Below, piece by piece: positions 35,977-45,062 of a stretch of 64,000 bases of DNA. The notes beneath the pieces are model-generated. The model was not told where the DNA came from. It ran no database searches and worked only from the letters and a program-made list of their open reading frames with translations. Position 1 is the stretch's first letter. Each line of letters opens with the position of its first letter. Source of the stretch: Mucilaginibacter saanensis. GTDB taxonomy: Bacteria > Bacteroidota > Bacteroidia > Sphingobacteriales > Sphingobacteriaceae. The stretch lies in the NCBI RefSeq assembly GCF_014200575.1, contig NZ_JACHBZ010000005.1, forward strand, positions 248,001 to 312,000, written 5' to 3'. The translations under genes and the position numbers were made by a program.

Positions 35977-36132
35977 CACCCGATCTGCGCTGCGCAGGAT
36001 CACCGCCTCTACGGCTTTGCCGTAAAAAGGGTTTGGGAGAAAGAATAATGTCTAAAAAGGAAAAATATGCAACCCTCTTTGCACCGAAGGTGTAGAGAGG
36101 GTCGGCGAGCGAAGCGATGCCGGGGTGAGTCT
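35977..36132 (+). repeat. Full-length palindromic element B, copy 2
   Basis: Starts ACTCACCCGATCTGCGCTGC and ends AGCGAAGCGATGCCGGGGTG then AGTC, with the same internal order as copy 1 (CTCTACGGCTTTGCCGTA, an AATAATG spacer, then CCCTCTTTGCACCGAAGGTG with TAGAGAGGG). It lies upstream of DUF559 copy A. Confidence 0.75.
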
Positions 36133-36216
36133 TCAACACCATTCCGGCAAATGCGTTTTTTGACCCGATTTATGGAAACAACCCCGCGGATGCATCTTAT
36201 CAATAAAACCTTCGTT

Positions 36217-36798
36217 ATGACACCAATTAAAAGTATCAGTATACCAACACCCTGCCACGAATCATGGCAGCAAATGACGCCTGTTGAGCATGGGCGCCAT
36301 TGCCGGCAGTGCTGCAAAACGGTAACTGATTTTACGGTTATGAGCAACCAGCAGATCATCAGCCATCTTAGTAATCAAAAAAATGTTTGCGGCCGGTTTG
36401 GTGAACAACAGCTCCATAGTATCAATCATGAGCTGTATATCGAAAATCTGTCGGCCCCCAACGGATGGAAGAAGTGGGTTATGGCCATTGGTATATTAAG
36501 TAGTACCTTGTTTTTTAAAGCGCAGGCACAAACCAAACCAATAAAGGTGGTTCAAACACATAACAAACCAGGCAAACCTGTACGGGATACAACCATCGTT
36601 GGCGATACGGTGATATTGGGTAAGGTAGCATCGCCGGTTTGTACTGATAAAAAGATTGATTTTCAGCCCAATATTACGGAGCAGTATACCTGCGTGGAGT
36701 ATGCATTGGTTGGTGCCGTATCGGTATCAAGGCCACCGTTTTTTAAACGTTTATATAACAAATTTATAAAACAGCCTGTTCATTACTTATTCAATTAA
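36217..36798 (+). CDS. Hypothetical protein with Cys-rich N-terminal domain
   Basis: A 193-residue protein. The ATG at 36217 starts MTPIKSISIPTPCHESWQQM, then TPVEHGRHCRQCCKTVTDF and VMSNQQIISHLSNQKNVCGR, a Cys-rich module (five to six Cys) that I recognise as recurring at the N-terminus of uncharacterised Bacteroidota membrane proteins. A single hydrophobic segment follows at about 88-107 (WVMAIGILSSTLFFKAQAQ), then an extracytoplasmic tail containing TTIVGDTVILGKVASPV. The topology suggests a cytoplasmic metal- or cluster-binding domain tethered to the membrane. The longer frame upstream runs through element B and is not credible. Confidence 0.65.
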   Translation: MTPIKSISIPTPCHESWQQMTPVEHGRHCRQCCKTVTDFTVMSNQQIISHLSNQKNVCGRFGEQQLHSINHELYIENLSAPNGWKKWVMAIGILSSTLFFKAQAQTKPIKVVQTHNKPGKPVRDTTIVGDTVILGKVASPVCTDKKIDFQPNITEQYTCVEYALVGAVSVSRPPFFKRLYNKFIKQPVHYLFN

Positions 36799-36837
36799 GT
36801 AGCGCGGTCTGCGCTGTACAATCGCCTCCCCTTGCTG

Positions 36838-36928
36838 TCGTGCTGAACTTGTTTCAGTATCCCAAATGCAAGGTTTGCCGGGTTAAAATTGCTAATCTAA
36901 TGAGGTGCCGAAACAAGTTCGGTATGAC
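36838..36928. repeat. Dispersed palindromic element E, copy 1
   Basis: Starts GTCGTGCTGAACTTGTTTCA and ends GCCGAAACAAGTTCGGTATG then AC. The arms pair around a loop containing TGCAAGGTTTGCCGGG. Relatives are at 49336-49430 and 51829-51923. Confidence 0.65.
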
Positions 36929-36940
36929 TTATCAGGGGCT

Positions 36941-37867
36941 TTAATCCAGCATCTCTGCCAAAATGCCTTCTTTCAGGGAGTTGCTGCACATCAGCACCTG
37001 GTGGATGTTTAGCTTGTGCATAATAAACCGGGTGATAAGCGAGGCTGTCACAATCATATCAACCCTGACGGGGATAATGCCTTTGTTACCGGCCCTTTGC
37101 TGGTGGGTTGATTGTATGAGTTTATTGGTTAGGGTTAGCAGTCCGGCCTCGTCAAAGCTGTAGTTTTTGGTAGTTTTCAGATCAAAGGGGCGGCCTTTTT
37201 CTGTTTCAATAAGCTCTGCAAAGGTTTCAAATGCGCCTGATGAGCCAATGAGGGTTTGCGTGCCATGGCTGGCTACTGCGGCAAAAAGATCGGTCAGCGT
37301 ATCTTCGAGGTACAGATTCAGCGCTTCGATAGAGGCAGGAGGAATAGGGTCTGTACGATGAAAAAGATCCATGAGGCGGGCTGCGCCAATTTCAAAGCTC
37401 TGCTTCCAGGTGATGTGACCGGTGTTGCCCAAAATAAACTCCACGCTGCCGCCGCCAATATCCATGATGAGGGAGTTTTGGGCGGTTAAGCATCCGCTGA
37501 TTTTTACACCTTGGTAAATAAAGCCTGCCTCCTGCGCACCGTCAATGATCTCGATCTGGATACCGGTTTTTGCCTTTACCTCGTTCATGAAATCAGTGCC
37601 GTTTGATGCACTGCGCAGCGCCGATGTGGCTATGGCCCGCACTTCCTGAACCTGGTGACCGGCTATCTGCTGCTGAAACTGCTGCATGGTGCTGATGCCG
37701 CGTGCAAAGGCCTCGGGCAATATATAACCTTTGTTAATGCCGCCTTCGCCCAGTTTTACGGCTTCATGATAGTGTACAATTTCGTGATAGTTGTGTATGG
37801 TGCCCTCGGCAATTAATAAATGGAAGGTATTGGTACCAAGATCCATCACGGCAACGCGTTTACTCAT
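36941..37867 (-). CDS. Exopolyphosphatase / Ppx-GppA family phosphatase
   Basis: A 308-residue protein of the ASKHA-fold Ppx/GppA family, hydrolysing polyphosphate or pppGpp. It has the phosphate-1 motif VAVMDLGTNTFHLLIAEG, AIATSALRSASNGTDFM and the second phosphate motif SLIMDIGGGSVEFILG, plus LIGSSGAFETFAEL. It lacks the C-terminal HD-like domain of long Ppx proteins, as is common in Bacteroidota. Which substrate it prefers cannot be decided by eye. It is followed by the ABC exporter genes in the same direction at a distance of 73 bp. Confidence 0.88.
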   Translation of the reverse strand: MSKRVAVMDLGTNTFHLLIAEGTIHNYHEIVHYHEAVKLGEGGINKGYILPEAFARGISTMQQFQQQIAGHQVQEVRAIATSALRSASNGTDFMNEVKAKTGIQIEIIDGAQEAGFIYQGVKISGCLTAQNSLIMDIGGGSVEFILGNTGHITWKQSFEIGAARLMDLFHRTDPIPPASIEALNLYLEDTLTDLFAAVASHGTQTLIGSSGAFETFAELIETEKGRPFDLKTTKNYSFDEAGLLTLTNKLIQSTHQQRAGNKGIIPVRVDMIVTASLITRFIMHKLNIHQVLMCSNSLKEGILAEMLD

Positions 37868-37940
37868 ACAGCTAATATAGGGCTTAATGCCGAAGGCTTA
37901 AAGTAAAAAGCTGCTTTAAAAGCCTTCGGCTTTGGAGTTG

Positions 37941-39191
37941 TTATTCTTTATAAAAAAACCATTTGCTTAATTCCTTAAAACTTACCTTTTTGCCATACAT
38001 TAAAACCCCAACCCTGTAAATGCGCGCTGCTACCCAGGTGGTAAATAAAAAGCCGATGACCATGAAACCCATGGATAAAGCCAACTGCCAGTCGGGTACG
38101 CCAAATGGTATACGCACCATCATGGCTACGGGCGATGTAAAGGGAATCATGGACAGCCATACAGCCAATGTACTGTCGGGGGCCTTAAATAAAACCGATA
38201 CCGACAAAATGTAAGTAAAAAATAGGGGCAGCGTTATGGGGAACATAAACTGCTGGGTTTCGGTTTCGCTGTCAACTGCCGAGCCTACTGCCGCAAATAA
38301 GGCGCTGTATAATAAGTATCCGCTCAAAAAATAAAACAGGAAACACCCCAGTATATAACCAAACGGGATGGTTTGCAACACCGCCAATATACTCATCATA
38401 GAGCCCTGCGGCGAGTTAAAGGCCTGCCCGGCTATTTTGGTTGATATAATGGATAAAATTATCCAGGCGCCAAACTGTGTTAAACCCACCAGGCCCACAC
38501 CAATTATTTTGCCCAGCATCAGCTGGAATGGTTTAACCGATGATATGATGACTTCAATAATACGACTTGTTTTTTCCTCGATAACACCGCGCATTACCTG
38601 TGCACCATAGATAAACAGCGACAGGTATATTAATATGGCACAGGCAATTCCTATCCCCATGTTGGCGCCAACGTTGGCATTTTTAGCACCGGTATCGGTA
38701 ATTTCGACCGCGTTTACTGATATATCACTTTTGATGGAATGCAGTATAACCGGGTCAATATGATGTTGCATCATACTGTGGTTAATAGCAATCTCATTCA
38801 TTTGCTTTTCAATTTCGCCGGTAACAATTAGCGAGGGTTTCTTTTTTGAAAATATTTTTACGCTGTCCTTCTTCGTATAATCAGCAGGGATGGACAGGAT
38901 CAGGAGGCTCTCGTCATTTTTGGTATTAGCCTTCAGCGTTTCAAGCGGTTGGGTGGCTATCTTAAATTTAATGTTTTCGGCCTGGTGAAATTTGGTGTCA
39001 AAAAGGGTGCTTTTGTCAACCACGTTAACTATCTGTTCGGTCTTGAGCTTGTCGCTGTCTTTGGCTACCATGGCAATCACAAAACCCATAGCCAGTATCA
39101 GCCCCGGTACTAAAAAAATCATGACTATGAATGCCTTTTTTCTGACCCTGGTCAGGTACTCGCGCTGTATAATGAGTAAAACTTTGTTCAT
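37941..39191 (-). CDS. ABC-2 type transporter permease (NatB-like)
   Basis: A 416-residue membrane protein. One N-terminal span (about 20-43, AFIVMIFLVPGLILAMGFVI) is followed by a periplasmic domain of about 140 residues, then five or six spans (for example IACAILIYLSLFIYGAQVM, LVGLTQFGAWIILSIIS, GYILGCFLFYFLSGYLLY). The motif RGVIEEKTSRIIEVIISSVK before the third span is the coupling region typical of NatB-type exporters. It is 3 bp downstream of the ATPase gene and forms a two-gene exporter with it. The substrate (ions, drugs or peptides) is unknown. Confidence 0.88.
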   Translation of the reverse strand: MNKVLLIIQREYLTRVRKKAFIVMIFLVPGLILAMGFVIAMVAKDSDKLKTEQIVNVVDKSTLFDTKFHQAENIKFKIATQPLETLKANTKNDESLLILSIPADYTKKDSVKIFSKKKPSLIVTGEIEKQMNEIAINHSMMQHHIDPVILHSIKSDISVNAVEITDTGAKNANVGANMGIGIACAILIYLSLFIYGAQVMRGVIEEKTSRIIEVIISSVKPFQLMLGKIIGVGLVGLTQFGAWIILSIISTKIAGQAFNSPQGSMMSILAVLQTIPFGYILGCFLFYFLSGYLLYSALFAAVGSAVDSETETQQFMFPITLPLFFTYILSVSVLFKAPDSTLAVWLSMIPFTSPVAMMVRIPFGVPDWQLALSMGFMVIGFLFTTWVAARIYRVGVLMYGKKVSFKELSKWFFYKE

Positions 39192-39194
39192 GGT

Positions 39195-40103
39195 TTAAGG
39201 TATCAGGTTTACTTTTTCAATAAATATCTCGTTCATGCTGGGTATTACCTCCTGCAGCATATTAATGCGGGTTTGCGGTATCAGGTATTGCAATACATCA
39301 TTTGAGGTATGTTTGCCATTTAATTTGATACGGATGGTATGGCTGTCCTCGTCGGTAATGGTTTCGTTAATGAGGTGGAAAGGCTGCGAGCCATCAAAAT
39401 TTAAGCGCTGGCCGGTATACTCAATAAGGTAGGTTTCGTTGCGGTATGAGTTGCGGATGTGCTTCACCTTGCCGTCAAGTATCTTTTCGGATTTATGAAT
39501 AAGCGCAATGGAGTTACACAGTTCCTCTACCGATTCCATACGGTGGGTGGAGAACAGGATGGTAGCCCCTTTTTTGTTAAGCTCCAGTATCTCATCCTTG
39601 ATCACTTCGGCATTTACGGGGTCAAAACCGCTAAAGGGTTCATCAAGGATAATAAGGTCGGGTTCATGCAATACGGTGGCTACAAACTGGGCCTTTTGCT
39701 GCATCCCTTTGGATAGCTCTTCTATCTTTTTTTTCCACCAGCCTTCAATCCCTAATTTTTCAAACCAGTATTTAAGGCGCTTGTTGGCTTCATCGCGGCT
39801 CAGGCCTTTTAAGCGGGCCAGGTAAATCATCTGCTCGCCAATCTCCATTTTTTTATAGAGGCCGCGTTCTTCGGGCAAATACCCGATGCGTTCAATGTGC
39901 GATTGGTTGAGCCGTTGGCCATCAAAGTAGATCTCGCCCGAGTCTGGTGCGGTAATTTGGTTAATGATGCGGATTAGCGAGGTTTTACCGGCGCCGTTTG
40001 GCCCTAAAAGGCCGAAGATCTGTCCGCTTTCAACCTCTAAACTCACATCATTCAGGGCACGGTGGCCCGCGTATTGTTTAACAATATGGCGTATGCTTAA
40101 CAT
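39195..40103 (-). CDS. ABC transporter ATP-binding protein (NatA-like)
   Basis: A 302-residue ATPase. Walker A is GLLGPNGAGKTSLIRI (about 32-47), the signature is LSKGMQQKAQFVATVL, Walker B is LIILDEPFSGFDPVN, and the H-loop is FSTHRMES. The C-terminal 80 residues form a DUF4162-type domain found in NatA-like exporters. It precedes the permease gene by 3 bp, so the pair is co-translated. It is upstream of no regulator, so control is unknown. Confidence 0.92.
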   Translation of the reverse strand: MLSIRHIVKQYAGHRALNDVSLEVESGQIFGLLGPNGAGKTSLIRIINQITAPDSGEIYFDGQRLNQSHIERIGYLPEERGLYKKMEIGEQMIYLARLKGLSRDEANKRLKYWFEKLGIEGWWKKKIEELSKGMQQKAQFVATVLHEPDLIILDEPFSGFDPVNAEVIKDEILELNKKGATILFSTHRMESVEELCNSIALIHKSEKILDGKVKHIRNSYRNETYLIEYTGQRLNFDGSQPFHLINETITDEDSHTIRIKLNGKHTSNDVLQYLIPQTRINMLQEVIPSMNEIFIEKVNLIP

Positions 40104-40172
40104 GTATAAGGTTATTGATATACTTGTTAGATATACCTTGCCGGAATATGTTACATCGCCGCCGTATAAGTA

Positions 40173-41312
40173 TTAACGGATCTGTTTTAAGCTGAACCTT
40201 AATGCCTCAACAGATTTTTTTTGGCGCGATATGATCACATACATATATCCCTTATAAACAATGGTGTGCGGGTAGCCGTACTGACCGCCTTTCCAGAGGC
40301 CTTCTTTTTTTAAATGGTAAAGCTCATCGGCTATAATGTAATCCTGATCAAACTGTTGTCCGTTTTTGGAGATGGAGAGCACCAGCGGGTTACGGTCATA
40401 ATGATGCAGGGTATCGGGTATGCCCACGTAGTAAAAGCGCTTATCAGGCAAACGGCCGAAATGAAACTTACTGTCGTTATCAGAAAAGGCAGTTTCCGTT
40501 GGGCGCGACCAGCTTTTGCCATTGTCCCGGCTTTCGGTGAGCCATAAGCGGCCTTTCCAGCCTTTGCCGGTTACGCGCAGCAGCATGTGCAATACGTGAT
40601 CGTCTGTTTCAAAAAATGAGCCCTCGCACAATGGCGGTAGTCCCAGCTTAGCAGCAGGTGCATAAAATGCGGCCGAGTTATCCTGCGTATAGAGCAAACC
40701 GGGGTAAAAGCTGCTCAGTTTCCAGCCGGAGATACCCTGCGGATCATCGGTATAGGGAAACAGGAAATTACCGCTGATGATCAACCTGCCGCTTTTTGTT
40801 GCTTCGGGGCCATGGTTTGGGATCAGTGGTACATGCTGATCAATAGCCGGGCTCCAGTGCAGGCCGTCGGTACTGGTTTTTGCCCATAGGTGGGTGTTTT
40901 GGCGGTGTTTGGTGTATTCGCCGTAATAGGCCACCAGCTTGCCCTTGTATTGATATAAGCCGGCTGCCGTGAGCACGGTTAAGGTGTCATTAACTTTTAC
41001 AGGCGCAGCCAGTACGGCCGGGGCCGACCAGTGTATAAAATCGGCAGAGGTTGCATAAACTACCCGCTGACCCGGGGAATCTTCGTCAATAAGTCCATTG
41101 CTCCATATGGCTATAAATTTATCCTTAAAGTGAATAATGGAAGGGTGATGGTTGTACAGCCATTCCTTATCGGGCGAGTAGATCATGCTCCGCTCAATTT
41201 TTAAATGAGGCAGCCCCGCTTCTGTCTGGTAGCTGTTGCGGATGGTTTGGGCGGATGTTATACCATATGTAAATGGCAACAACAACAGGAAGTATAAAAA
41301 TTTTAAACGCAC
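40173..41312 (-). CDS. Sialidase-like (BNR repeat) exported protein
   Basis: A 379-residue exported beta-propeller. The signal peptide is MRLKFLYFLLLLPFTYGITS plus AQ. The propeller includes Asp-box-like loops (SRDNGKSWSRPTE matches SxDxGxxW; STDGLHWSPA and TSADFIHWSAP are weaker), and FKDKFIAIWSNGLIDEDSPG, which provides the usual Asp/Arg region. A catalytic Arg triad cannot be confirmed by eye, so it may be a sialidase relative or a glycan-binding propeller. It is downstream of a small membrane-protein gene and upstream of the ABC genes. Confidence 0.75.
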   Translation of the reverse strand: MRLKFLYFLLLLPFTYGITSAQTIRNSYQTEAGLPHLKIERSMIYSPDKEWLYNHHPSIIHFKDKFIAIWSNGLIDEDSPGQRVVYATSADFIHWSAPAVLAAPVKVNDTLTVLTAAGLYQYKGKLVAYYGEYTKHRQNTHLWAKTSTDGLHWSPAIDQHVPLIPNHGPEATKSGRLIISGNFLFPYTDDPQGISGWKLSSFYPGLLYTQDNSAAFYAPAAKLGLPPLCEGSFFETDDHVLHMLLRVTGKGWKGRLWLTESRDNGKSWSRPTETAFSDNDSKFHFGRLPDKRFYYVGIPDTLHHYDRNPLVLSISKNGQQFDQDYIIADELYHLKKEGLWKGGQYGYPHTIVYKGYMYVIISRQKKSVEALRFSLKQIR

Positions 41313-41346
41313 AATAGGGTAGTTATATGAAGGATAATTTACACAA

Positions 41347-41949
41347 TTATTTCAAGCCAAAATTATCTTTTTCTTCGGTTGCTGAAGTTTTAAGCTGCTC
41401 TGCTACTTTGTTAAAAATATTAATTGTAGCCACAATGGGTATCAGCCTGATCAGGTTGACATAAGAAAAAATCATATAATCGTTTATCAGGGTAAACAGA
41501 AATGGGGTAACTAAACTGAGGATGGAAGTTACCAGTAACGATATTCCCAGCAGGCTAAAGGGCTGTTTAATAGCCGGGTTTTTTATGGTGAAAATCTGTA
41601 TCGACAAATAAAGTACCGCTATAAAATTAGCAGCAGCAAACAATTGATAATACGTGTAATTGTTGAACAATATACCGGATAATGTATTGGCGGCGAACAT
41701 AGCCAGCTCCACGCCAATGTATAATTTGAATGCGGTAAGTACACTGCCTTTTTCTCCAAAAAATTTTAAAATATTTAGAAGGTAAATGATAGTGGCCAGG
41801 TAAGCTGCAATGGATAGCAAACTAAGCGGATGCCGCACATAACTAAGAGAAATGCCTTTTACACTAATATAAAAGAATGCTATTTGAATGGCAATTTGTA
41901 CAAAAGCAACAAAGGTAATAAAGCGTATGCCCTTAGGATTTATGATCAT
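41347..41949 (-). CDS. Hypothetical multi-span membrane protein
   Basis: A 200-residue protein with about six hydrophobic segments (for example FITFVAFVQIAIQIAFFYISV at the N-terminus, LSLLSIAAYLATIIYLLNIL, LAMFAANTLSGILF, FIAVLYLSIQIFTI, LLGISLLVTSILSLVTPFLF and FSYVNLIRLIPIVATINIF) and short loops. No family is recognised. It lies between dnaJ and the sialidase-like gene in the same direction and is separated from dnaJ by a terminator. Confidence 0.6.
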   Translation of the reverse strand: MIINPKGIRFITFVAFVQIAIQIAFFYISVKGISLSYVRHPLSLLSIAAYLATIIYLLNILKFFGEKGSVLTAFKLYIGVELAMFAANTLSGILFNNYTYYQLFAAANFIAVLYLSIQIFTIKNPAIKQPFSLLGISLLVTSILSLVTPFLFTLINDYMIFSYVNLIRLIPIVATINIFNKVAEQLKTSATEEKDNFGLK

Positions 41950-41993
41950 TGGGTGAGGTTATTTCGCAATTTAAAACTAAAAACATCAAAAAC

Positions 41994-42032
41994 AAAAAAG
42001 CCCGGAATCATAAAAATTCCGGACTTTTTATA
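41994..42032 (-). terminator. Intrinsic terminator of dnaJ
   Basis: AGCCCGGAAT and ATTCCGGACT form a stem (one mismatch) flanked by A-runs and T-runs, 36 bp past the dnaJ stop on the minus strand. Confidence 0.8.
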
Positions 42033-42067
42033 TAGTGCTTTCAGCTTTCTGCCTTTAGCTTTGGGCT

Positions 42068-43237
42068 TTATTCAAAATATTCCTTCATCCGGTCAAAAAA
42101 GCTTTTTTCGTTTTTGCCGGGATTGGGTTTAAAATTGGGTGACGACTGTAATTTTTCCAGTATATCGCGTTCCTCTTTGCTGATGGCCTTTGGTGTCCAG
42201 ATGTTGATGTGTACCAGCTGGTCGCCGCGGTGGTAAGAGTTCACTTCCGGAACACCTTTACCTTTCAGGCGCAGTATTTTACCGCCCTGAGTTCCGGGAT
42301 CAATTTTAATTTTGGCTTTACCATCAATGGTAGGTACTTCAATGGTAGTACCCAGGGTAGCATCAACAAAGTTTACATGCAGGTCATATATCACGTTGTT
42401 GCCATCGCGTTTCAGTGTTTCATGAGGTATTTCCTCAATCAGGATGATCAGATCACCCGGAACACCGCCGCGCGGCGCTGCATTACCTTTACCGCTCATG
42501 CTTAACTGCATGCCTTCGCTTACGCCGGCAGGTACATTAATGCTGATCAGTTCTTCGCCGCGTACAACACCGTCGCCATGGCAAACATTACATTTTGACA
42601 GGATGGTGCTGCCTTCGCCATTACAGGTAGGGCAGGTGCTGGTAGTTTGCATCTGGCCCAGTATGGTATTGGTTACCCTGCGCACTGCGCCCGAGCCTCC
42701 ACATGTTTTACAGCTCTGAAATGATGATTGATCTTTGGCGCCCGAGCCATCGCAGGTTTTACAAACAATTTGTTTGTTCACCTTTATTTTCTTTTCGGCC
42801 CCGTTGGCAATTTCTTCTAAGGTAAGGCGTACTTTAATGCGCAGGTTGCTGCCGCGGGCTACGCGCCTGCCGCCTGCACCGCCGCCCTGACGACCGCCGC
42901 CACCAAAAAAGCCTTCAAACGGACTGCCGCCGCCAAAAATATCACCAAACTGGCTAAATATGTCGTTCATATCCATACCGCCACCGCCATAACCGCCACC
43001 ATTTGGCGACGAGGCGTTGGCCGAATGACCAAACTGATCATACCGCTGGCGTTTTTCCTGGTTGCTTAAAACTTCATAAGCTTCGGCTGCTTCCTTAAAC
43101 TTTTCTTCTGCCGCCTTATCACCTTCGTTTTTATCGGGGTGATATTTAATAGCCATTTTACGATATGCCTTTTTTATATCATCGGCATTGGCGCCTTTGG
43201 CAACACCCAGCACATCGTAATAATCTCTCTTAGCCAT
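42068..43237 (-). CDS. dnaJ: Chaperone protein DnaJ
   Basis: A 389-residue Hsp40 co-chaperone that stimulates DnaK ATPase and delivers unfolded substrates. It has the J domain (1-70, with the HPD motif in [10 protein letters not shown]), a Gly/Phe-rich linker ([15 protein letters not shown] and related runs), the zinc domain with four CxxCxGxG motifs ([40 protein letters not shown]), and the C-terminal substrate-binding domain. It is downstream of grpE on the same strand, 166 bp away, with mirrored repeats between. dnaK is not adjacent. Confidence 0.97.
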   Translation of the reverse strand: MAKRDYYDVLGVAKGANADDIKKAYRKMAIKYHPDKNEGDKAAEEKFKEAAEAYEVLSNQEKRQRYDQFGHSANASSPNGGGYGGGGMDMNDIFSQFGDIFGGGSPFEGFFGGGGRQGGGAGGRRVARGSNLRIKVRLTLEEIANGAEKKIKVNKQIVCKTCDGSGAKDQSSFQSCKTCGGSGAVRRVTNTILGQMQTTSTCPTCNGEGSTILSKCNVCHGDGVVRGEELISINVPAGVSEGMQLSMSGKGNAAPRGGVPGDLIILIEEIPHETLKRDGNNVIYDLHVNFVDATLGTTIEVPTIDGKAKIKIDPGTQGGKILRLKGKGVPEVNSYHRGDQLVHINIWTPKAISKEERDILEKLQSSPNFKPNPGKNEKSFFDRMKEYFE

Positions 43238-43244
43238 ATTTCTT

Positions 43245-43400
43245 TTAATGTTGAATTATTGGGTTATTGAATTATTGATTTTAAAAGGAATACGTAACTC
43301 CATAATTCAATCCTTCAATAAATCAGTAATTATCTTATTTGATTTTTTTGATTGTCAGGAAGGGAAATTCAATAATTCAATCCTTCAATAAATCAATAAT
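43245..43400. repeat. Low-complexity mirrored repeats between grpE and dnaJ
   Basis: TTGAATTATTGGGTTATTGA on the left; two copies of AATTCAATCCTTCAATAAAT followed by CAGTAATT or CAATAATT on the right. Opposite strands pair over 15-20 bp. Confidence 0.55.
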
Positions 43401-43403
43401 TAA

Positions 43404-44006
43404 TTATGCTCCTACTATTACTTTGGCAAAACGGATCACCCTGTCTTTCAGGTAATAGCCTTTTTCCATTTCATCAACTACCTTACCTTTTAAATCATCG
43501 GTAGGGGCAGGGATATTAGTGATGGCTTCGTGCAGGTCGGCATCAAATGCTGCACCTATTGATTCCATCTCTGTTAAGCCCTTTTGGCTCAGTATATTTT
43601 TTAATTTATTCTGGATAAGTGTAACACCTTCTTTAACCGGGGTTACATCAACCGCATTTTCCATGGAGCGTTGTGCACGTTCAAAATCGTCCAGAACGGG
43701 CAATAAGGCAACCAATAGTTCTTTGCCTTCGGTTTCGCGGGCTTCTGCACGTTCTTTGGTAGTACGTCTTCTGAAGTTGTCAAACTCGGCATACAGGCGC
43801 AGGTATTTATCATTAGCCTGTGTCAGTTCTTCTTTCAGTTTGTCTTCGGCAGATGGAGTTATTACTGTAGCCTGTTCAGCGGTTTCTGTTTGCTGTGCTT
43901 GTTCCTGACCATCCTCAGTTGTATTTTGCTGATTTACCTCATTCATATCTTCTGGAGTCTCCGTGTTTTCTTTCTTCTTTTTCTTCAACATATCGTTAAA
44001 TTTCAT
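43404..44006 (-). CDS. grpE: Nucleotide exchange factor GrpE
   Basis: A 200-residue protein that releases ADP from DnaK. From the ATG at 44006 it begins with a Lys/Glu/Gln-rich disordered head (MKFNDMLKKKKKENTE), then the long dimerisation coiled coil around ELTQANDKYLRLYAEFDNFR then RRTTKERAEARE, followed by LLVALLPVLDDFERAQ and the compact beta domain ending YLKDRVIRFAKVIVG. The signature for GrpE is clear. A TTG further upstream is not preferred. It lies directly upstream of dnaJ. Confidence 0.95.
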   Translation of the reverse strand: MKFNDMLKKKKKENTETPEDMNEVNQQNTTEDGQEQAQQTETAEQATVITPSAEDKLKEELTQANDKYLRLYAEFDNFRRRTTKERAEARETEGKELLVALLPVLDDFERAQRSMENAVDVTPVKEGVTLIQNKLKNILSQKGLTEMESIGAAFDADLHEAITNIPAPTDDLKGKVVDEMEKGYYLKDRVIRFAKVIVGA

Positions 44007-44080
44007 AGCTGATAGTGCCAATCAAGTATCCTGCCATTAGCTTAAAGCCGACAAGCTGTCAGTGGAGTGTTGATATATCA

Positions 44081-44135
44081 GGCAGGTGTGACACCTTTTA
44101 AGCAGGAGTGACACCTTTTAAGCAGGAGTGACAGG
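44081..44135. repeat. Three short tandem repeats (20 bp)
   Basis: AGCAGGAGTGACACCTTTTA is repeated head to tail: a variant GGCAGGTGTGACACC copy at 44081, a copy at 44101 and a partial copy at 44121. No gene or known signal is associated. Confidence 0.6.
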
Positions 44136-44196
44136 TTGACCGCTGGTTTTTTTGATGACGATGATGTCGCTGATTTCCTGTCTGAGTCAGTGTTTT

Positions 44197-44377
44197 GACC
44201 GTTGATTTTTTTGATTTCGATGATTGCGTTGATTTTTTTTGAACCACCGTTCAGAAAGACTTACGAAGTTTTTGAAACTTCGTAAGTCTTGTCAGGTGTC
44301 TTAGAATTTATTTGATTCTGGAAATTCCGATTCAAAAAAATCAACGAAATCATCGAAATCAAAAAATATCAGCGGTC
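44197..44377. repeat. Long inverted repeat next to ftsE, enclosing a palindrome
   Basis: The left arm (44197-44243, starting GACCGTTGATTTTTTTGATT) pairs with the right arm (44331-44377, ending AAAAAATATCAGCGGTC), with about 40 of 47 positions matched by eye. Between them is the 35-bp palindrome 44256-44290 (AAGACTTACGAAGTTT and its complement). The right arm reaches the ftsE stop codon (44377-44379). Confidence 0.65.
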
Positions 44378-45057
44378 TATATTACGGCGTCTTCCAGTAC
44401 TTTACCGTTCTCGCACTTAATAATACGCGATGGGAAAGTGCGGATTATATGATAATCATGCGTGGCTATCAGTACGGCAGTACCCGACTGGCTGATCTGT
44501 TTCAGCAACAGCACAATTTCTTCTGACGTTTCAGGGTCAAGGTTGCCGGTTGGTTCATCGGCCAGTATAATTTCCGGGTCGTTAAGCAAGGCACGGGCTA
44601 TTACCACCCGTTGCTGCTCGCCTCCTGACAGCTCATGCGGCATTTTTTTCAGTTTAGAGCGTAAACCAACTTTTTCCAGTACATCAAGTGTACGTTCGGC
44701 TATCAGTTTTTTATCTGTCCAGCCGGTGGCGCGCATCACAAACAGCAGGTTTTGTTCAATAGAGCGGTCGGTAAGTAATTGAAAATCCTGGAAAACAATA
44801 CCCAGCTTACGGCGCAGATACGGGATATCGCGGTTGGGTAATTTGCTCAGTTCATAACCGCAGGCATGGCCGGTACCGCTTTTAATAGCCAGGTCGCCAT
44901 AAATTACTTTGAGCAAGCTACTTTTACCTGATCCTGTTTGGCCTATCAGCCACACAAAATCGCCTTTATCAATATGCAGGTTAACGTTTGATAATACCAG
45001 GTGTGCCTGCTGAAAAATATCAACATTGTTTAGCTTTATAATAGAGTTTCCGATCAT
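44377..45057 (-). CDS. ftsE: Cell division ATP-binding protein FtsE
   Basis: A 226-residue ABC ATPase that, with the membrane partner FtsX, links divisome activity to peptidoglycan hydrolase control. Walker A is IGQTGSGKSSLLKVI (about 38-52), the Q-loop is GIVFQDFQLL, the signature is LSGGEQQRVVIARALL, Walker B is IILADEPTGNLDPE and the H-loop is ATHDYHI. The TGNLDP and FQDFQLL forms match FtsE. ftsX is not adjacent here, which is common in Bacteroidota. A conserved 67-residue protein gene lies 5 bp upstream. Confidence 0.9.
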   Translation of the reverse strand: MIGNSIIKLNNVDIFQQAHLVLSNVNLHIDKGDFVWLIGQTGSGKSSLLKVIYGDLAIKSGTGHACGYELSKLPNRDIPYLRRKLGIVFQDFQLLTDRSIEQNLLFVMRATGWTDKKLIAERTLDVLEKVGLRSKLKKMPHELSGGEQQRVVIARALLNDPEIILADEPTGNLDPETSEEIVLLLKQISQSGTAVLIATHDYHIIRTFPSRIIKCENGKVLEDAVI

Positions 45058-45062
45058 CTTTT

